Source: Emticicia aquatilis
Lineage (GTDB): Bacteria; Bacteroidota; Bacteroidia; Cytophagales; Spirosomataceae
Direction of reading: 5' to 3'
Assembly: GCF_014644295.1 (NCBI RefSeq)
Contig: NZ_BMKK01000001.1
Coordinates: forward strand, 744,001 to 808,000
Length of the DNA: 64,000 nt
Part shown: piece by piece, positions 42,788 through 52,070 of the stretch
How the letters are laid out: each line of letters opens with the position of its first letter
How positions within the stretch are numbered: the first letter of the stretch is position 1
Notes under the pieces: generated by a model
The model's input: the letters and a program-made list of their open reading frames with translations, nothing else
Database searches by the model: none
Told to the model about the DNA's origin: nothing
Made by a program: the position numbers and the translations under genes

Positions 42788-43387
42788 TTAATCATATTTT
42801 GGGATGTTTTTTCCTAAGATTATATCTCTTTTACCCACCCAAATACCTTTTTCGTTTTTGCTGATTTTTATAATTCCAGACCCTCCACGATTTTGAAAAT
42901 TAGCTTTTTCACTGGCAGTCAGTAGTAGGTCTCCTTCAAAATGAAAATCATCAATCCAATATTCATTTTTATTGGGTTCTTTGATAATGGGGTGAATATG
43001 AGCTGGAAATTTTTGATTTGGATAAGCTGCTGGACGAATCGTATAGAATTTATATTGCCCATTGACATCTGTTTTTATCCAAGCACGAAGATGTCCGTGC
43101 TTACGTGCTAATTTCTGATTAGGAGCAGGAGAATAATACCCCTTGACATCTGTATGATAGACGTATAAAATCACGCCAGAAGCTGGTGTTTTGCCATCTT
43201 TTTTGTAAATCGTGCCACTTATTTCGAGTTTTTCGCCCGCTTCATTTTCACTGCAAATCGAAGCCTGCCACGATAGTTTTTTAGGCATTCCTGCATAAAT
43301 TAGTTCACAGTCTTCGCAAGCATCACCTACATTCTTTTGAGAAAAAACATAAACTGGAATAAAAAGAATTAAAAACAGCTTTTTCAT
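42788..43387 (-). CDS. Secreted intradiol ring-cleavage dioxygenase-like protein
   Basis: A 199-residue protein with signal peptide (MKKLFLILFIPVYVFSQ) and the intradiol dioxygenase beta-sandwich. Putative iron ligands are all present: Tyr in GYYSP (about 102), and Tyr, His and His in YKFYTIRPAAYPNQKFPAHIH (read as Tyr near 129, His near 145 and 147). Intracellular members cleave catechol or protocatechuate. Secreted short ones are of unknown substrate and may act on phenolics released from plant cell walls. It is 13 bases downstream of the LytTR regulator and probably in its operon. Confidence 0.82.
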   Translation of the reverse strand: MKKLFLILFIPVYVFSQKNVGDACEDCELIYAGMPKKLSWQASICSENEAGEKLEISGTIYKKDGKTPASGVILYVYHTDVKGYYSPAPNQKLARKHGHLRAWIKTDVNGQYKFYTIRPAAYPNQKFPAHIHPIIKEPNKNEYWIDDFHFEGDLLLTASEKANFQNRGGSGIIKISKNEKGIWVGKRDIILGKNIPKYD

Positions 43388-43400
43388 AATCGTCTGATAA

Positions 43401-44156
43401 TTAACTTATTAGGTTTTCTTTATAGTTGCGGCTCATCCGAAGCACTTTTTCATTTTTCAGAATCACCGAATAATCACCATTGAAATGCGACTGAATTTCT
43501 TTAATAAAGTGCAAGTTTACGATGGTCGAACGGTGAATTCTGACAAAGTTTTTGGGGTTTAGTTTTGTCTCAAAATGCGTGAGCGTTTCGTAGAGTAAAT
43601 GCTTTGTTTTTTCGGTATGAAGAGAAATATAATTCCCTTCGGCTTCTACATAAATCAAGTCGGTAATTTTTATTAATTGGATTCGACCGCCATCTTTTAC
43701 GGTCACGATTTCGGCATAAGTTGGCTGTGCGATTTGTTGAAAAAACTGTCCGTATTTTTCAAAAACCGCCGAAAACTCTTGTTTATTGGTCAATTCTAAT
43801 TGCTTCAGCACTTTCTGAAACATTCGGTCGAAACGCTCATCATCGAAGGGTTTTAGCAGATAATCAATGGCGTTTGTCTCGAATGCCTGAATCGCATAAT
43901 TATCAAATGCCGTTACGAACACAATCAACGGTAACTTGTTCACATTCAACGATTTAGCTAAATCAATACCATTCATTTCGGGCATCTGAATATCCAAAAA
44001 AACTACGTCTGGCTCGTGTTTTTCGATGGCTTTCAAGGCTGTTTTTCCATCATTACAAGTTTCCACCAACTCAATTTCTGGGTAGCGTTTAAGTTGGTTT
44101 TGCAAGATTTCTCTCGCAATCAATTCATCGTCGGCTATCAAAACTTTATAGGTCAT
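43401..44156 (-). CDS. LytTR family response regulator
   Basis: A 251-residue protein starting at ATG 44156 (MTYKVLIADDE). An in-frame ATG ten codons upstream exists, but the chosen start forms an ATGA overlap with the histidine kinase stop, the usual coupled layout. Receiver domain residues 1-120 carry acidic pocket D9-D10-E11, phosphoacceptor Asp55 (VVFLDIQMPEMNG) and Lys near 107 (LLKPFDDERF). The C-terminal LytTR DNA-binding domain (about 150-250) contains YVEAEGNYISLHT and VRIHRSTIVN. It should be phosphorylated by the kinase next door. Targets are unknown. Confidence 0.93.
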   Translation of the reverse strand: MTYKVLIADDELIAREILQNQLKRYPEIELVETCNDGKTALKAIEKHEPDVVFLDIQMPEMNGIDLAKSLNVNKLPLIVFVTAFDNYAIQAFETNAIDYLLKPFDDERFDRMFQKVLKQLELTNKQEFSAVFEKYGQFFQQIAQPTYAEIVTVKDGGRIQLIKITDLIYVEAEGNYISLHTEKTKHLLYETLTHFETKLNPKNFVRIHRSTIVNLHFIKEIQSHFNGDYSVILKNEKVLRMSRNYKENLIS

Positions 44157-45223
44157 TTCAGTAGCGGTAAGGTTATCGTTACGCACACACCTCTCTCGGG
44201 GGCGTTGCTCAAAATATTGATACTTGTTTCTTCTCCAAAAAGATTTTTCAAACGTTCTTGGGTATTCATTAACCCAATTCCAAACTTAAAATCTGAGAAA
44301 GTTTCGATGCCGTTATCTTTCACCGAAAGCATGAGTTGGGTTTCGGTATTTTTTGCAGAAATCTCAATTTCTCCTTGTTTGGAAAATGGCTCTACGCCGT
44401 ATTTGATGGCGTTTTCTACGATTGGTTGCAAAAGCATTGGTGGCACAAATGCTTCTTGTAAGCTATTGTCTATCAATATTTTACAAGCTAATCTATCTTC
44501 AAAACGTATTTTCAAAATATCTAAATAAAGCTCTAAAAGATGAATTTCATTTTTTAGTTTTACCAAATCTTCGTTGTTTTCTTTTAGACTTAATCGAAGT
44601 AAATCGCTTAGCTTGATGAGCATTTTTGTGGCCTTTTCAGTATCGCCTTTTTGCATCAAACCAATGATATTATGGTGCGTATTAAACAAAAAATGTGGCT
44701 GTAACTGAATCTTCAAAGCACTCAATTTAGTATCCGAAAGTTGTTTTTCGAGTCTTGCTTTTTCGGTTTGAGATAGTTGATAATCTTGATAAAAATTAAT
44801 GCCTTTATAAACCGCCAACAACAGCCAATAATTGATAAATTCATTAAAAAAAGAAAAAGAAAATACCCTCTTCAAGAAAAACAATGCTCCTATATTTTGA
44901 TTGAGAAAATATTTTGCGAGCAGAGCAACAATCAAAGAGTTAAAAAAAACAGCTATCGAACTTACTACCAGCGAGATACAAAAATGTAGAACCAGTTTTC
45001 TGAATAATTTCGGTTGCACTAAAGGTATCTTTTTTGCCAACCAAAACACCATAAAACTAATAGGAATATACAGAAGCCACTTGGTTTTCATTATCAAAAT
45101 ATGAGGCCAACTGACGGGTTTTTCATCTAAGCTGTAAACCAGCAAATCTTGTCCAATCATTAAGCATGTAACGACTATCCAAAAAGCTGGAATCAGCCAA
45201 TATTTTAGTTTATCGAGTTTCAT
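44153..45223 (-). CDS. Sensor histidine kinase, LytS/YehU type
   Basis: A 356-residue membrane kinase with four predicted membrane helices (about 9-27, 45-62, 78-103 and 122-140), a coiled-coil linker (about 145-170), the His_kinase box KIQLQPHFLFNTHHNI (phosphorylated His177) and a HATPase domain (LLQPIVENAIKYGVEP; GIGLMNTQERL). There is no separate sensory domain, so signals are probably sensed in or near the membrane. It overlaps the response regulator gene and is 52 bases upstream-facing from the NHL/thioredoxin fusion gene on the same strand. Confidence 0.93.
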   Translation of the reverse strand: MKLDKLKYWLIPAFWIVVTCLMIGQDLLVYSLDEKPVSWPHILIMKTKWLLYIPISFMVFWLAKKIPLVQPKLFRKLVLHFCISLVVSSIAVFFNSLIVALLAKYFLNQNIGALFFLKRVFSFSFFNEFINYWLLLAVYKGINFYQDYQLSQTEKARLEKQLSDTKLSALKIQLQPHFLFNTHHNIIGLMQKGDTEKATKMLIKLSDLLRLSLKENNEDLVKLKNEIHLLELYLDILKIRFEDRLACKILIDNSLQEAFVPPMLLQPIVENAIKYGVEPFSKQGEIEISAKNTETQLMLSVKDNGIETFSDFKFGIGLMNTQERLKNLFGEETSINILSNAPERGVCVTITLPLLK

Positions 45224-45275
45224 TTAGGAATAAAAAAGCGTCAATTATATGTAAAAATAGAGATTAGGAAGTAGA

Positions 45276-46772
45276 TTAAAAATTGAGTAAGCTACTATAA
45301 TTCTCTTTTTTGGGGTCGAAATTGATAAATTTCTTTACAATTACTCGTTTTTTGTAAGCAAAAATAGTATTGCTCACTTTAGGATTGATGGCATAAACAC
45401 CCGCTGTTTCTTCATCAGTTGGCGATGAAATGAATGTAAAAGCCACATTTTTCAACCTTAATTTATCAGAAAAAGCAGTCAGTTTTGCTTTTAACGACTC
45501 AATATTCTCCTTTTTGGGGTTCATGTACATCACAAAAATTTTCCATTTTTTGGCGTCTTTTGTCAGATACTGGGCTTCGAGATAAGTCAGCAGGTTTTCG
45601 TAATTGTTTAAATCATCATTTAGCCAAATCATCAAGCCTTCGGTTTTTGCACCATATTTGCACATAGGGCAAGTTTTAGTGTTTTTATCCGCACCCGAAA
45701 CATGAATCGGGTCGAAAGCAGGGGCATCAGTTCCCACTGCGATACCCGACTGCTGAGCTACCGATGAAAAAGACAAACCAATAATAAAAAGTGAAGATAA
45801 AACTATGGATTTTAAGCTTTGTTGAAGACTGATTAGCTTTATTAAAACAGTAACTAAACTTACCATAATAATACTCAGTAAAACATTGATAATCATTTGA
45901 TTACCGTAAGATGCAGAAGAAGTATTTTTTGCTAAAACTTGTTTTTCTATCCTACTTACTCGTACTTGGTTAGTAGCATTATTTTCTAATACCCAAAGGT
46001 TGCCTTTCTCATCAAAAAGCCCACCAGTTGGGTGCCACAGAGGCGAACTTTTATAGATAATGCTTACTTTTCCATCTGCCGAAACCTTGCGAACCTCTCG
46101 TTTTTCATAAATTGTAGCATAAACATTACCTGCATCATCAGCCCAAATACCAAAAATACTATGATTGGGTTTCTGTAATTGGCTGCTGCCTTCTACGTCA
46201 TCTAAATTTTGAGCTACAAGCCTTACTTTTTTGTCTTTTATCTGATACAAATCATTGGCATCAATGTAGTAAAATGTGCCATCTTTTCGGCAAAATTGCC
46301 ATCGAACATCAGTAGTTTTGATTGTTTGCACAACCTCAACTACCCCATTTTTAGCTTTTTTCATGAATAGACTTTCTGTTTTCCCTCGTTCTATCCAATA
46401 CATATTCCCAGCCGAATCTCGGTTGAAACTGTAATTACTCAAGAAACCGTCAGCGTCAGGAATTTCTTTCGTAAACTTACTTTTGGAATCATATTTCCAC
46501 ACAAAATGCTTCCATTTATCGCTTGCTTCGCCTTCGTACCATAAATGTTCGCCATAAAGATTATCATACTTATCTATGTGTAACTCGTGCGTATGCACAT
46601 TTGGCACAACAATGGTTTTGGTTTTTCCATCGGGTGAGACCTTCCACACTCGTGCTAAATCAGAGTAAAATATTTCTCCTTTTGAGTTTTTCACGATGCC
46701 CGTCCCAGGATGAGCAATGGAATGAAAATTCAGTAATAAATTGATAGTCAATAAAATAAATAGCTTTTTCAT
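45276..46772 (-). CDS. NHL-type propeller / membrane / thioredoxin-like fusion protein
   Basis: A 498-residue protein with an unusual order. It has a signal peptide (1-20) and an NHL/SMP-30-like beta-propeller (about 22-275; repeated WKVSPDGKT, RKVSADGKV, GGLFDEKGNLWVLE). A membrane helix follows (about 293-315), then a second signal-peptide-like stretch (LKSIVLSSLFIIGLSFSSVAQ, 320-340, read in two parts). Last comes a thioredoxin-fold domain (345-498) with GTDAPAFDPIHVSG and redox motif CPMC (368-371). The internal signal-like segment suggests two formerly separate secreted proteins joined in one frame. Location would be periplasmic with a membrane anchor in the middle. The role is unknown; a redox or carbonyl sensor is conceivable. 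Confidence 0.75.
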   Translation of the reverse strand: MKKLFILLTINLLLNFHSIAHPGTGIVKNSKGEIFYSDLARVWKVSPDGKTKTIVVPNVHTHELHIDKYDNLYGEHLWYEGEASDKWKHFVWKYDSKSKFTKEIPDADGFLSNYSFNRDSAGNMYWIERGKTESLFMKKAKNGVVEVVQTIKTTDVRWQFCRKDGTFYYIDANDLYQIKDKKVRLVAQNLDDVEGSSQLQKPNHSIFGIWADDAGNVYATIYEKREVRKVSADGKVSIIYKSSPLWHPTGGLFDEKGNLWVLENNATNQVRVSRIEKQVLAKNTSSASYGNQMIINVLLSIIMVSLVTVLIKLISLQQSLKSIVLSSLFIIGLSFSSVAQQSGIAVGTDAPAFDPIHVSGADKNTKTCPMCKYGAKTEGLMIWLNDDLNNYENLLTYLEAQYLTKDAKKWKIFVMYMNPKKENIESLKAKLTAFSDKLRLKNVAFTFISSPTDEETAGVYAINPKVSNTIFAYKKRVIVKKFINFDPKKENYSSLLNF

Positions 46773-46886
46773 AAAAATTAAATTTGATGTACAAACCTAA
46801 TAATTATGAAAAAGCTACAATAGTTGATTTTGACAAGAAGCGAAAAAAGTGAGTCGAAACGATGAAAAGACTATTTTTAAACAAGC

Positions 46887-47957
46887 CTACTTCATGGCCT
46901 TAATCCATTCTTTGATGAGTTCTACACCTTCTTTATGAGTAGTTTTTCGACCCACTTCGGGCATCATGATTCCTGGGTCGGTCGATTCCATGCGGTAAAC
47001 AATGATTGATTCGTCAGGTTTTCCTGGCACAATATCATATTTTTTATTGCCCGAGCCACGCCCCGCCGCTACGGGAGTTTTCAAGATTCCGTAAGCAATA
47101 GGTTCGGTTTCGTGGATACTCAAATTCAAACCCGAAGTTTGGGCTGGGCCTCCTTTTCGGTGGCAATGAGCACAATTAATATCGAGCCAAATTCTGGCTC
47201 GCTCATCAAGGCTTCCAGTTTCTGGTTTGTTCCAAATTGCAGCTTTCGGTACAGTTTCGATGGCTGGCAGATTTGTCAAAACGCCCATTTTTTGCCAAGC
47301 AACTAATTGATTATCTGTACTTTTTATTGAAGACTGCTCACCGCCCAATGAAGACTGAAAAACGCCATTTAATTGTCGAGCAGAAGGTCCAATTGGCGAC
47401 ATTTTTTCGTTCCGATTATGACACCCCTTACATTGATTAATGTTCGGTATGCCGTATTCATGCTTTTTCTTTTTGCCGTTGGCATCAATATAGCTTACCT
47501 CTTTTGTATCGCCCGCCACTTCCAAAAATGCTTCGGTTTGTTCGTCATTCCACACATAATCCAAAGCTTTCCAGCCATCTGCTTCATGAATCAGCAAACG
47601 GGTTTCGATGAGTTTTCTACCCAGTTCGGGTTTGCGAAAATCATTCGGATAATAAAAGGTTTTGATGATGGTCGTACCAACTGGAAAATCCAACACTTCG
47701 GTAGCATTATAGGCAACTGTCTGATTTTCAGGTAGTTTTACAAAACGTAGCTTTTCGGCATAATCAGTAAACAAAGGCGTATTTAAGGAATAAGGCAATA
47801 TGCCCTTTGCAGGTTTTTGTTCCGAACCATTACCCTCAAAAAACTGATAATCAGATAGTTTTTCTTTGGGCATACTCGCCTCACTATCAGACTTTTGATA
47901 AAAAGCTGATAGTGCAAAAATGCTTATGGAAATAAATAATAAAAATACTTTTTTCAT
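46887..47957 (-). CDS. SO2930-type dihaem c-type cytochrome (TIGR03806-like)
   Basis: A 356-residue secreted protein with signal peptide (1-19) and two haem attachment motifs, C176-K-G-C-H180 and C262-A-H-C-H266. The flanking segments FPVGTTIIKTFYYP, LDYVWNDEQTEA and the late DPGIMMPEVGRKTTHKEGV (possible axial Met) match the family I know as TIGR03806/SO2930, which regularly occurs beside a parallel beta-helix protein. Its ATG immediately follows the stop of that beta-helix gene. It is a periplasmic or surface electron carrier of unknown partner and would need the cytochrome c maturation system encoded at 58.9-61.1 kb. Confidence 0.85.
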   Translation of the reverse strand: MKKVFLLFISISIFALSAFYQKSDSEASMPKEKLSDYQFFEGNGSEQKPAKGILPYSLNTPLFTDYAEKLRFVKLPENQTVAYNATEVLDFPVGTTIIKTFYYPNDFRKPELGRKLIETRLLIHEADGWKALDYVWNDEQTEAFLEVAGDTKEVSYIDANGKKKKHEYGIPNINQCKGCHNRNEKMSPIGPSARQLNGVFQSSLGGEQSSIKSTDNQLVAWQKMGVLTNLPAIETVPKAAIWNKPETGSLDERARIWLDINCAHCHRKGGPAQTSGLNLSIHETEPIAYGILKTPVAAGRGSGNKKYDIVPGKPDESIIVYRMESTDPGIMMPEVGRKTTHKEGVELIKEWIKAMK

Positions 47958-49109
47958 CTACTTACAAATAACTTTACTCGTATCACGTGAAATATTCTTG
48001 AAATTATGCTCAACATCCATGTTGGCAAACGATTCGTTTTTGTTGTTTTTGATACAAATCACAGGGTTTGGATTTTTATCATCTACGATTCCATCCCACA
48101 GAATATGTGGTACATTTTTCCCAAAACGCAACTTGAATTGATAAATTTGTCCGAATCTGCCCTTGTGCGTTGCTTTTACTTTTTCACGCTCAAAATTATT
48201 GTCACGAATCGTAATCGCCTCCGAATACGGGTAATATTCTTTGTCTTTGATTGGGTTTTCGGTAGTGAAATAACTTATCACTCCCACACCCATCGATTTG
48301 TTATTAATTATCTGATTATCAAATATTTCCACATGGTTTGCTGCCAAAATCAGCATGCCTGTTCCGTCGGGAACTTTCGCAACAATATTACCTTTTGGGG
48401 CAAAATTTGGGAAATTATTGCGATGTACATTGTTTTTATAAACCCTCGTATTACCACCTTTTTTCAGAATCAAATCGGGCAAATCAAACACTAAAATTCC
48501 GCCAGTGTTTTCGGTAGCTTCGTTTTCATAGACTTCGGCATTCAGCGAGTTTTCAATTTCAATTCCCGCCACATTATGATAAGCCCTTGATTTTCTGACG
48601 ATTATATCTTTCGATTGCCCCACATAAATACCCGCATCCGACGCCCCGATGGCTTCGCAACCTTCAATGAGTACCTTTTCGCACTGAACTGGGTAAAGCC
48701 CATACGCACCGTTAGTGGCTTTTGGTTCGCCGAGCCATTCAGTTTTTACATTACGGAAAGTGATGCCCGTTACGTTCATCGTTTTCACAGCATCGCCTTT
48801 GCTATCTTGCACCGTTAGGTCTTCAATCGTAATATTTTCAGCATTTGAAACTCTGATTCCTTCTGCACCATCGGTTTGTCCTTTGAAAGACAAAATCGTT
48901 TTGTCTTTGCCTTTTCCTTTAATGGTAATATTCTTTTTACCTTCGAGCGAAAGGCTTGCCGTAAACGTAAATGAGCCTTCATCAAGCACAATAGTAGAGC
49001 CATTTTCGGCCATGATGAACTGCGTTTGTATCTTTTTCTGAATATCTTTTTGGGCAAAAACTGCCGTAGAAACTAAGATAAAACCAAAAAGTGAAAGCGT
49101 TTTTTTCAT
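47958..49109 (-). CDS. Parallel beta-helix repeat protein (TIGR03805-like)
   Basis: A 383-residue secreted protein with signal peptide (MKKTLSLFGFILVSTAVFAQ). From about residue 40 it shows right-handed beta-helix repeats (NITIKGKGKDKTILSF, NITIEDLTVQDSKGD, KDIIVRKSRAYHNVAGIEIENSLNAEVYENEATENTGG, read in parts). It lacks a pectinase active site. This family is typically encoded directly before the SO2930-type cytochrome, exactly as here with no gap, so the two probably act together. The binding partner or substrate is unknown; polysaccharide binding is an inference from the fold. Confidence 0.82.
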   Translation of the reverse strand: MKKTLSLFGFILVSTAVFAQKDIQKKIQTQFIMAENGSTIVLDEGSFTFTASLSLEGKKNITIKGKGKDKTILSFKGQTDGAEGIRVSNAENITIEDLTVQDSKGDAVKTMNVTGITFRNVKTEWLGEPKATNGAYGLYPVQCEKVLIEGCEAIGASDAGIYVGQSKDIIVRKSRAYHNVAGIEIENSLNAEVYENEATENTGGILVFDLPDLILKKGGNTRVYKNNVHRNNFPNFAPKGNIVAKVPDGTGMLILAANHVEIFDNQIINNKSMGVGVISYFTTENPIKDKEYYPYSEAITIRDNNFEREKVKATHKGRFGQIYQFKLRFGKNVPHILWDGIVDDKNPNPVICIKNNKNESFANMDVEHNFKNISRDTSKVICK

Positions 49110-49397
49110 ATTGTTAAAGAGTTTTGAGTTTCAAAATAGCACTATTTTCTTGAGATAAGTATTTGATAAATGTCAAATTGTTTGATTCAATATGCCAGAA
49201 AACTGTTGTTTGAGTCTATTGTGGCCACTTTATTACTTTTATATTTAAGAACTTTTTAGTTGAACATTTCTTTAGTAACTCCCATATTCATCATTCTTTT
49301 ATCATCAAAACGCACAAACTTCTTCATTTTCTAACTATATTTTATGCAAATTCACTATATTTGTCTCTAAAATACATTGCTTTCCTACCTCATAACG
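49110..49397. promoter_or_regulatory. Divergent intergenic region with ftsK promoter element
   Basis: 288 bases without a gene between the beta-helix gene and ftsK. TATATTTG at 49356-49363 is an exact -7 match 35 bases before the preferred ftsK start. No TTG at ideal spacing is seen. Nothing else is recognisable. Confidence 0.4.
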
Positions 49398-51953
49398 ATG
49401 CCCGATAATAATAATACTTTTCGCAAAAAACAACCACCCAAGAATACTAACCCTACTCGAGGGTCTTCGAGTGGCAAAAGTGGTGGTTCTCAGATTCCGC
49501 TTGAGTTTAATGTCAGCAAAGAGAGCTACAAGCTCGCTTTCGGCATTTTTTTACTGATTTTATCGGTTATTTTACTGCTTTCATTTGTTTCTTATCTTTT
49601 TACTGGCGACGCCGACCAAGATATTGTTCAGAAAACTTTCAAGAATTCATTGGCTCAAACTGACCGAAAAGCAAGCAATATCATGGGCTTAATGGGTGCG
49701 TATCTTTCGCATTTCTTTATTTTTCAATGGTTTGGTTTAGCAGCCTTTGGCTGGGTTCCTGTGGTGGTTTGGGCAGGTTATCGGTTGGTACTCAAAAAAG
49801 ATTTATTGCCTTATAGTTTTAATCGTTTCACGATTTCGAGCATTTTTTATATCATCTGGACAAGTATTTTCTTAGGCTATTTTGTATCAGTTTTTGATTT
49901 ATCGGGCGGAACCATCTGCGGTGGCCTTGGCTACGCTGTCAATCAGTTCTTCCAACAAGCCATTGGTTGGGGCGGAATTTTAGTTATACTATTGATTGTG
50001 GCAGGTTGGTTGATTTTCTTTCATGGTTATACCGAAATCGACGACTGGTTTTTTGCTAAATATTTCAAACGTGACCCTCGTGAAGATGTAGCCACCGAAC
50101 GCATCCGCAAGGCCGTACAGGTAGAAACCGATGAAGATGAGATTTTTGAAGAAGAAGAAAATACCAAAGATAATTCTTTCAGACATACACCAACGCCACC
50201 ACCAGTTGTACCGAAAGAAGAAGCCAAAATTGATTTCTTGAAAATCAGTAAAGAAGATATCGAAGTTCCCAAACCTTTTGAAGAAAAAACCCTTTCGTTG
50301 GAGGTTGAAGAAAAACCAAAGAATTCATTGCCAAATGAGCCATTCAAAGGCAGTCCGACGCTTATCATTGAAACAAATCAAGAAGAGGACATTTTTGAAG
50401 ATGATTTAGACACGGATGATGTAAACGAAAAAGTTTTAAAAGACTTCGGGTTATTCGACCCAACACTCGATTTGGGCAATTATCAGTATCCACCAATCAC
50501 GCTTTTGAGCGAATACGGCAACACTGGCACGAAAGTAACCGAAGAAGAACTTGAAGCTAACAAAAACAATATCGTAGAAACGATGCGAAACTTCCAAATT
50601 GGAATTGCAAGCATCAAGGCTACGATTGGGCCAACCGTTACGCTCTACGAAATCGTACCCGAAGCAGGTATTCGTATCTCGAAAATTAAGAATTTGGAAG
50701 ATGATATTGCCTTAAATTTGGCGGCGTTGGGTATTCGTATCATTGCTCCAATGCCAGGAAAAGGCACGATTGGTATTGAAGTACCAAACAAAAACCGTGA
50801 AATGGTGACAATGAAATCGGTAATTGCGAGTGATAAATTCCAAAAATCGAACTTCGATTTGCCGATTATTCTCGGAAAGACGATTTCAAACGAAATATTC
50901 GTGACCGACTTAGCCAAAATGCCTCACTTGCTCATGGCGGGGGCGACGGGTCAGGGTAAGTCGGTTGGTCTGAATGTTATTTTGGCTTCGTTACTTTACA
51001 AAAAACACCCTGCTCAAATCAAATTTGTGTTGGTTGACCCTAAAAAAGTGGAGCTTACGCTTTATAATAAAATCGAGCGACACTTCTTGGCGATGCTTCC
51101 AAATGCCGAAGAAGCAATCATTACCGATACAAAAAAGGTTGTTTACACACTCAACTCGCTTTGTATCGAGATGGACAACCGCTATAATTTGCTGAAAGAT
51201 GCAGGCGTAAGAAACTTGAAAGAATACAACGCCAAGTTTATTCAGCGAAGATTAAATCCTGAAAAAGGACACCGTTATTTACCATACATCGTATTGGTAA
51301 TCGATGAGTTGGCCGATTTGATGATGACCGCAGGCAAAGAAGTGGAACAGCCAATTGCTCGTTTGGCACAGTTAGCTCGTGCCATCGGTATTCACTTGAT
51401 TGTGGCTACGCAACGCCCATCGGTCAACGTAATTACGGGTCTAATCAAAGCCAACTTCCCAGCTCGATTATCGTTTAAAGTTACCTCAAAAATTGACTCT
51501 CGTACGATTTTAGACACAGGTGGCTCTGAGCAATTAGTCGGAAACGGAGATATGTTGCTTTCGATGGGGTCTGATATGGTACGTTTACAATGTCCGTTCG
51601 TTGATACGCCCGAAGTCGAAGATATTTGTGAATTTATCGGTTCGCAAAGAGCCTATGATTCTGCTTATTTATTGCCAGAATTCTACGGTGACGAAGAAGG
51701 AGAAACTGCCGAATTTGATGCCTCCGAACTTGACCCAATGTTTGACGATGCCGCCCGTTTGATGGTTTCGCACCAACAAGGAAGTACATCGCTCATTCAA
51801 CGCAAAATGAAATTGGGTTATAATCGTGCGGGGCGTATCATTGACCAACTCGAAGGTGCAGGCATTGTTGGACCATTTGAAGGTAGTAAGGCTCGTGAGG
51901 TCCTGGTAAAAGACATGGAGCATTTAGAGGAAATTTTAAGAAAATTGCGTTAA
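49398..51953 (+). CDS. ftsK: DNA translocase FtsK
   Basis: About 851 residues starting at ATG 49398 (MPDNNN); the frame is open seven codons further to a TTG, which is less likely. It has four N-terminal membrane helices (about 45-200), an acidic linker (about 235-345) and the RecA-type motor with Walker A GATGQGKSVG and Walker B VLVIDELADLMM. The winged-helix gamma domain that reads KOPS sites is at the end (LIQRKMKLGYNRAGRIIDQL). It couples chromosome segregation to cell division at the septum. The motor and gamma parts are well conserved; the linker is short, as in other Bacteroidetes. Confidence 0.95.
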   Translation: MPDNNNTFRKKQPPKNTNPTRGSSSGKSGGSQIPLEFNVSKESYKLAFGIFLLILSVILLLSFVSYLFTGDADQDIVQKTFKNSLAQTDRKASNIMGLMGAYLSHFFIFQWFGLAAFGWVPVVVWAGYRLVLKKDLLPYSFNRFTISSIFYIIWTSIFLGYFVSVFDLSGGTICGGLGYAVNQFFQQAIGWGGILVILLIVAGWLIFFHGYTEIDDWFFAKYFKRDPREDVATERIRKAVQVETDEDEIFEEEENTKDNSFRHTPTPPPVVPKEEAKIDFLKISKEDIEVPKPFEEKTLSLEVEEKPKNSLPNEPFKGSPTLIIETNQEEDIFEDDLDTDDVNEKVLKDFGLFDPTLDLGNYQYPPITLLSEYGNTGTKVTEEELEANKNNIVETMRNFQIGIASIKATIGPTVTLYEIVPEAGIRISKIKNLEDDIALNLAALGIRIIAPMPGKGTIGIEVPNKNREMVTMKSVIASDKFQKSNFDLPIILGKTISNEIFVTDLAKMPHLLMAGATGQGKSVGLNVILASLLYKKHPAQIKFVLVDPKKVELTLYNKIERHFLAMLPNAEEAIITDTKKVVYTLNSLCIEMDNRYNLLKDAGVRNLKEYNAKFIQRRLNPEKGHRYLPYIVLVIDELADLMMTAGKEVEQPIARLAQLARAIGIHLIVATQRPSVNVITGLIKANFPARLSFKVTSKIDSRTILDTGGSEQLVGNGDMLLSMGSDMVRLQCPFVDTPEVEDICEFIGSQRAYDSAYLLPEFYGDEEGETAEFDASELDPMFDDAARLMVSHQQGSTSLIQRKMKLGYNRAGRIIDQLEGAGIVGPFEGSKAREVLVKDMEHLEEILRKLR

Positions 51954-51969
51954 AAACAACCAATTGAAT

Positions 51970-51977
51970 TAATTTTG
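51970..51977 (+). promoter_or_regulatory. -7 promoter element before LolA-like gene
   Basis: TAATTTTG matches TAnnTTTG. A TTG lies 22 bases upstream, slightly beyond ideal spacing. The start codon is 93 bases downstream. Confidence 0.35.
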
Positions 51978-52070
51978 CGTCTAAATTGTTTTGTAGAGAC
52001 ATAATTCTTTAATCCATTTCCTGAAAAATACATCTAAACCATTATTGGAAGAAAATTAACCATTATAAAG

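Noticed and set aside
49377-49397. TTG start giving a seven-codon longer FtsK
   Set aside because: The ATG at 49398 follows a well-placed -7 element and gives the usual basic, polar FtsK N-terminus.
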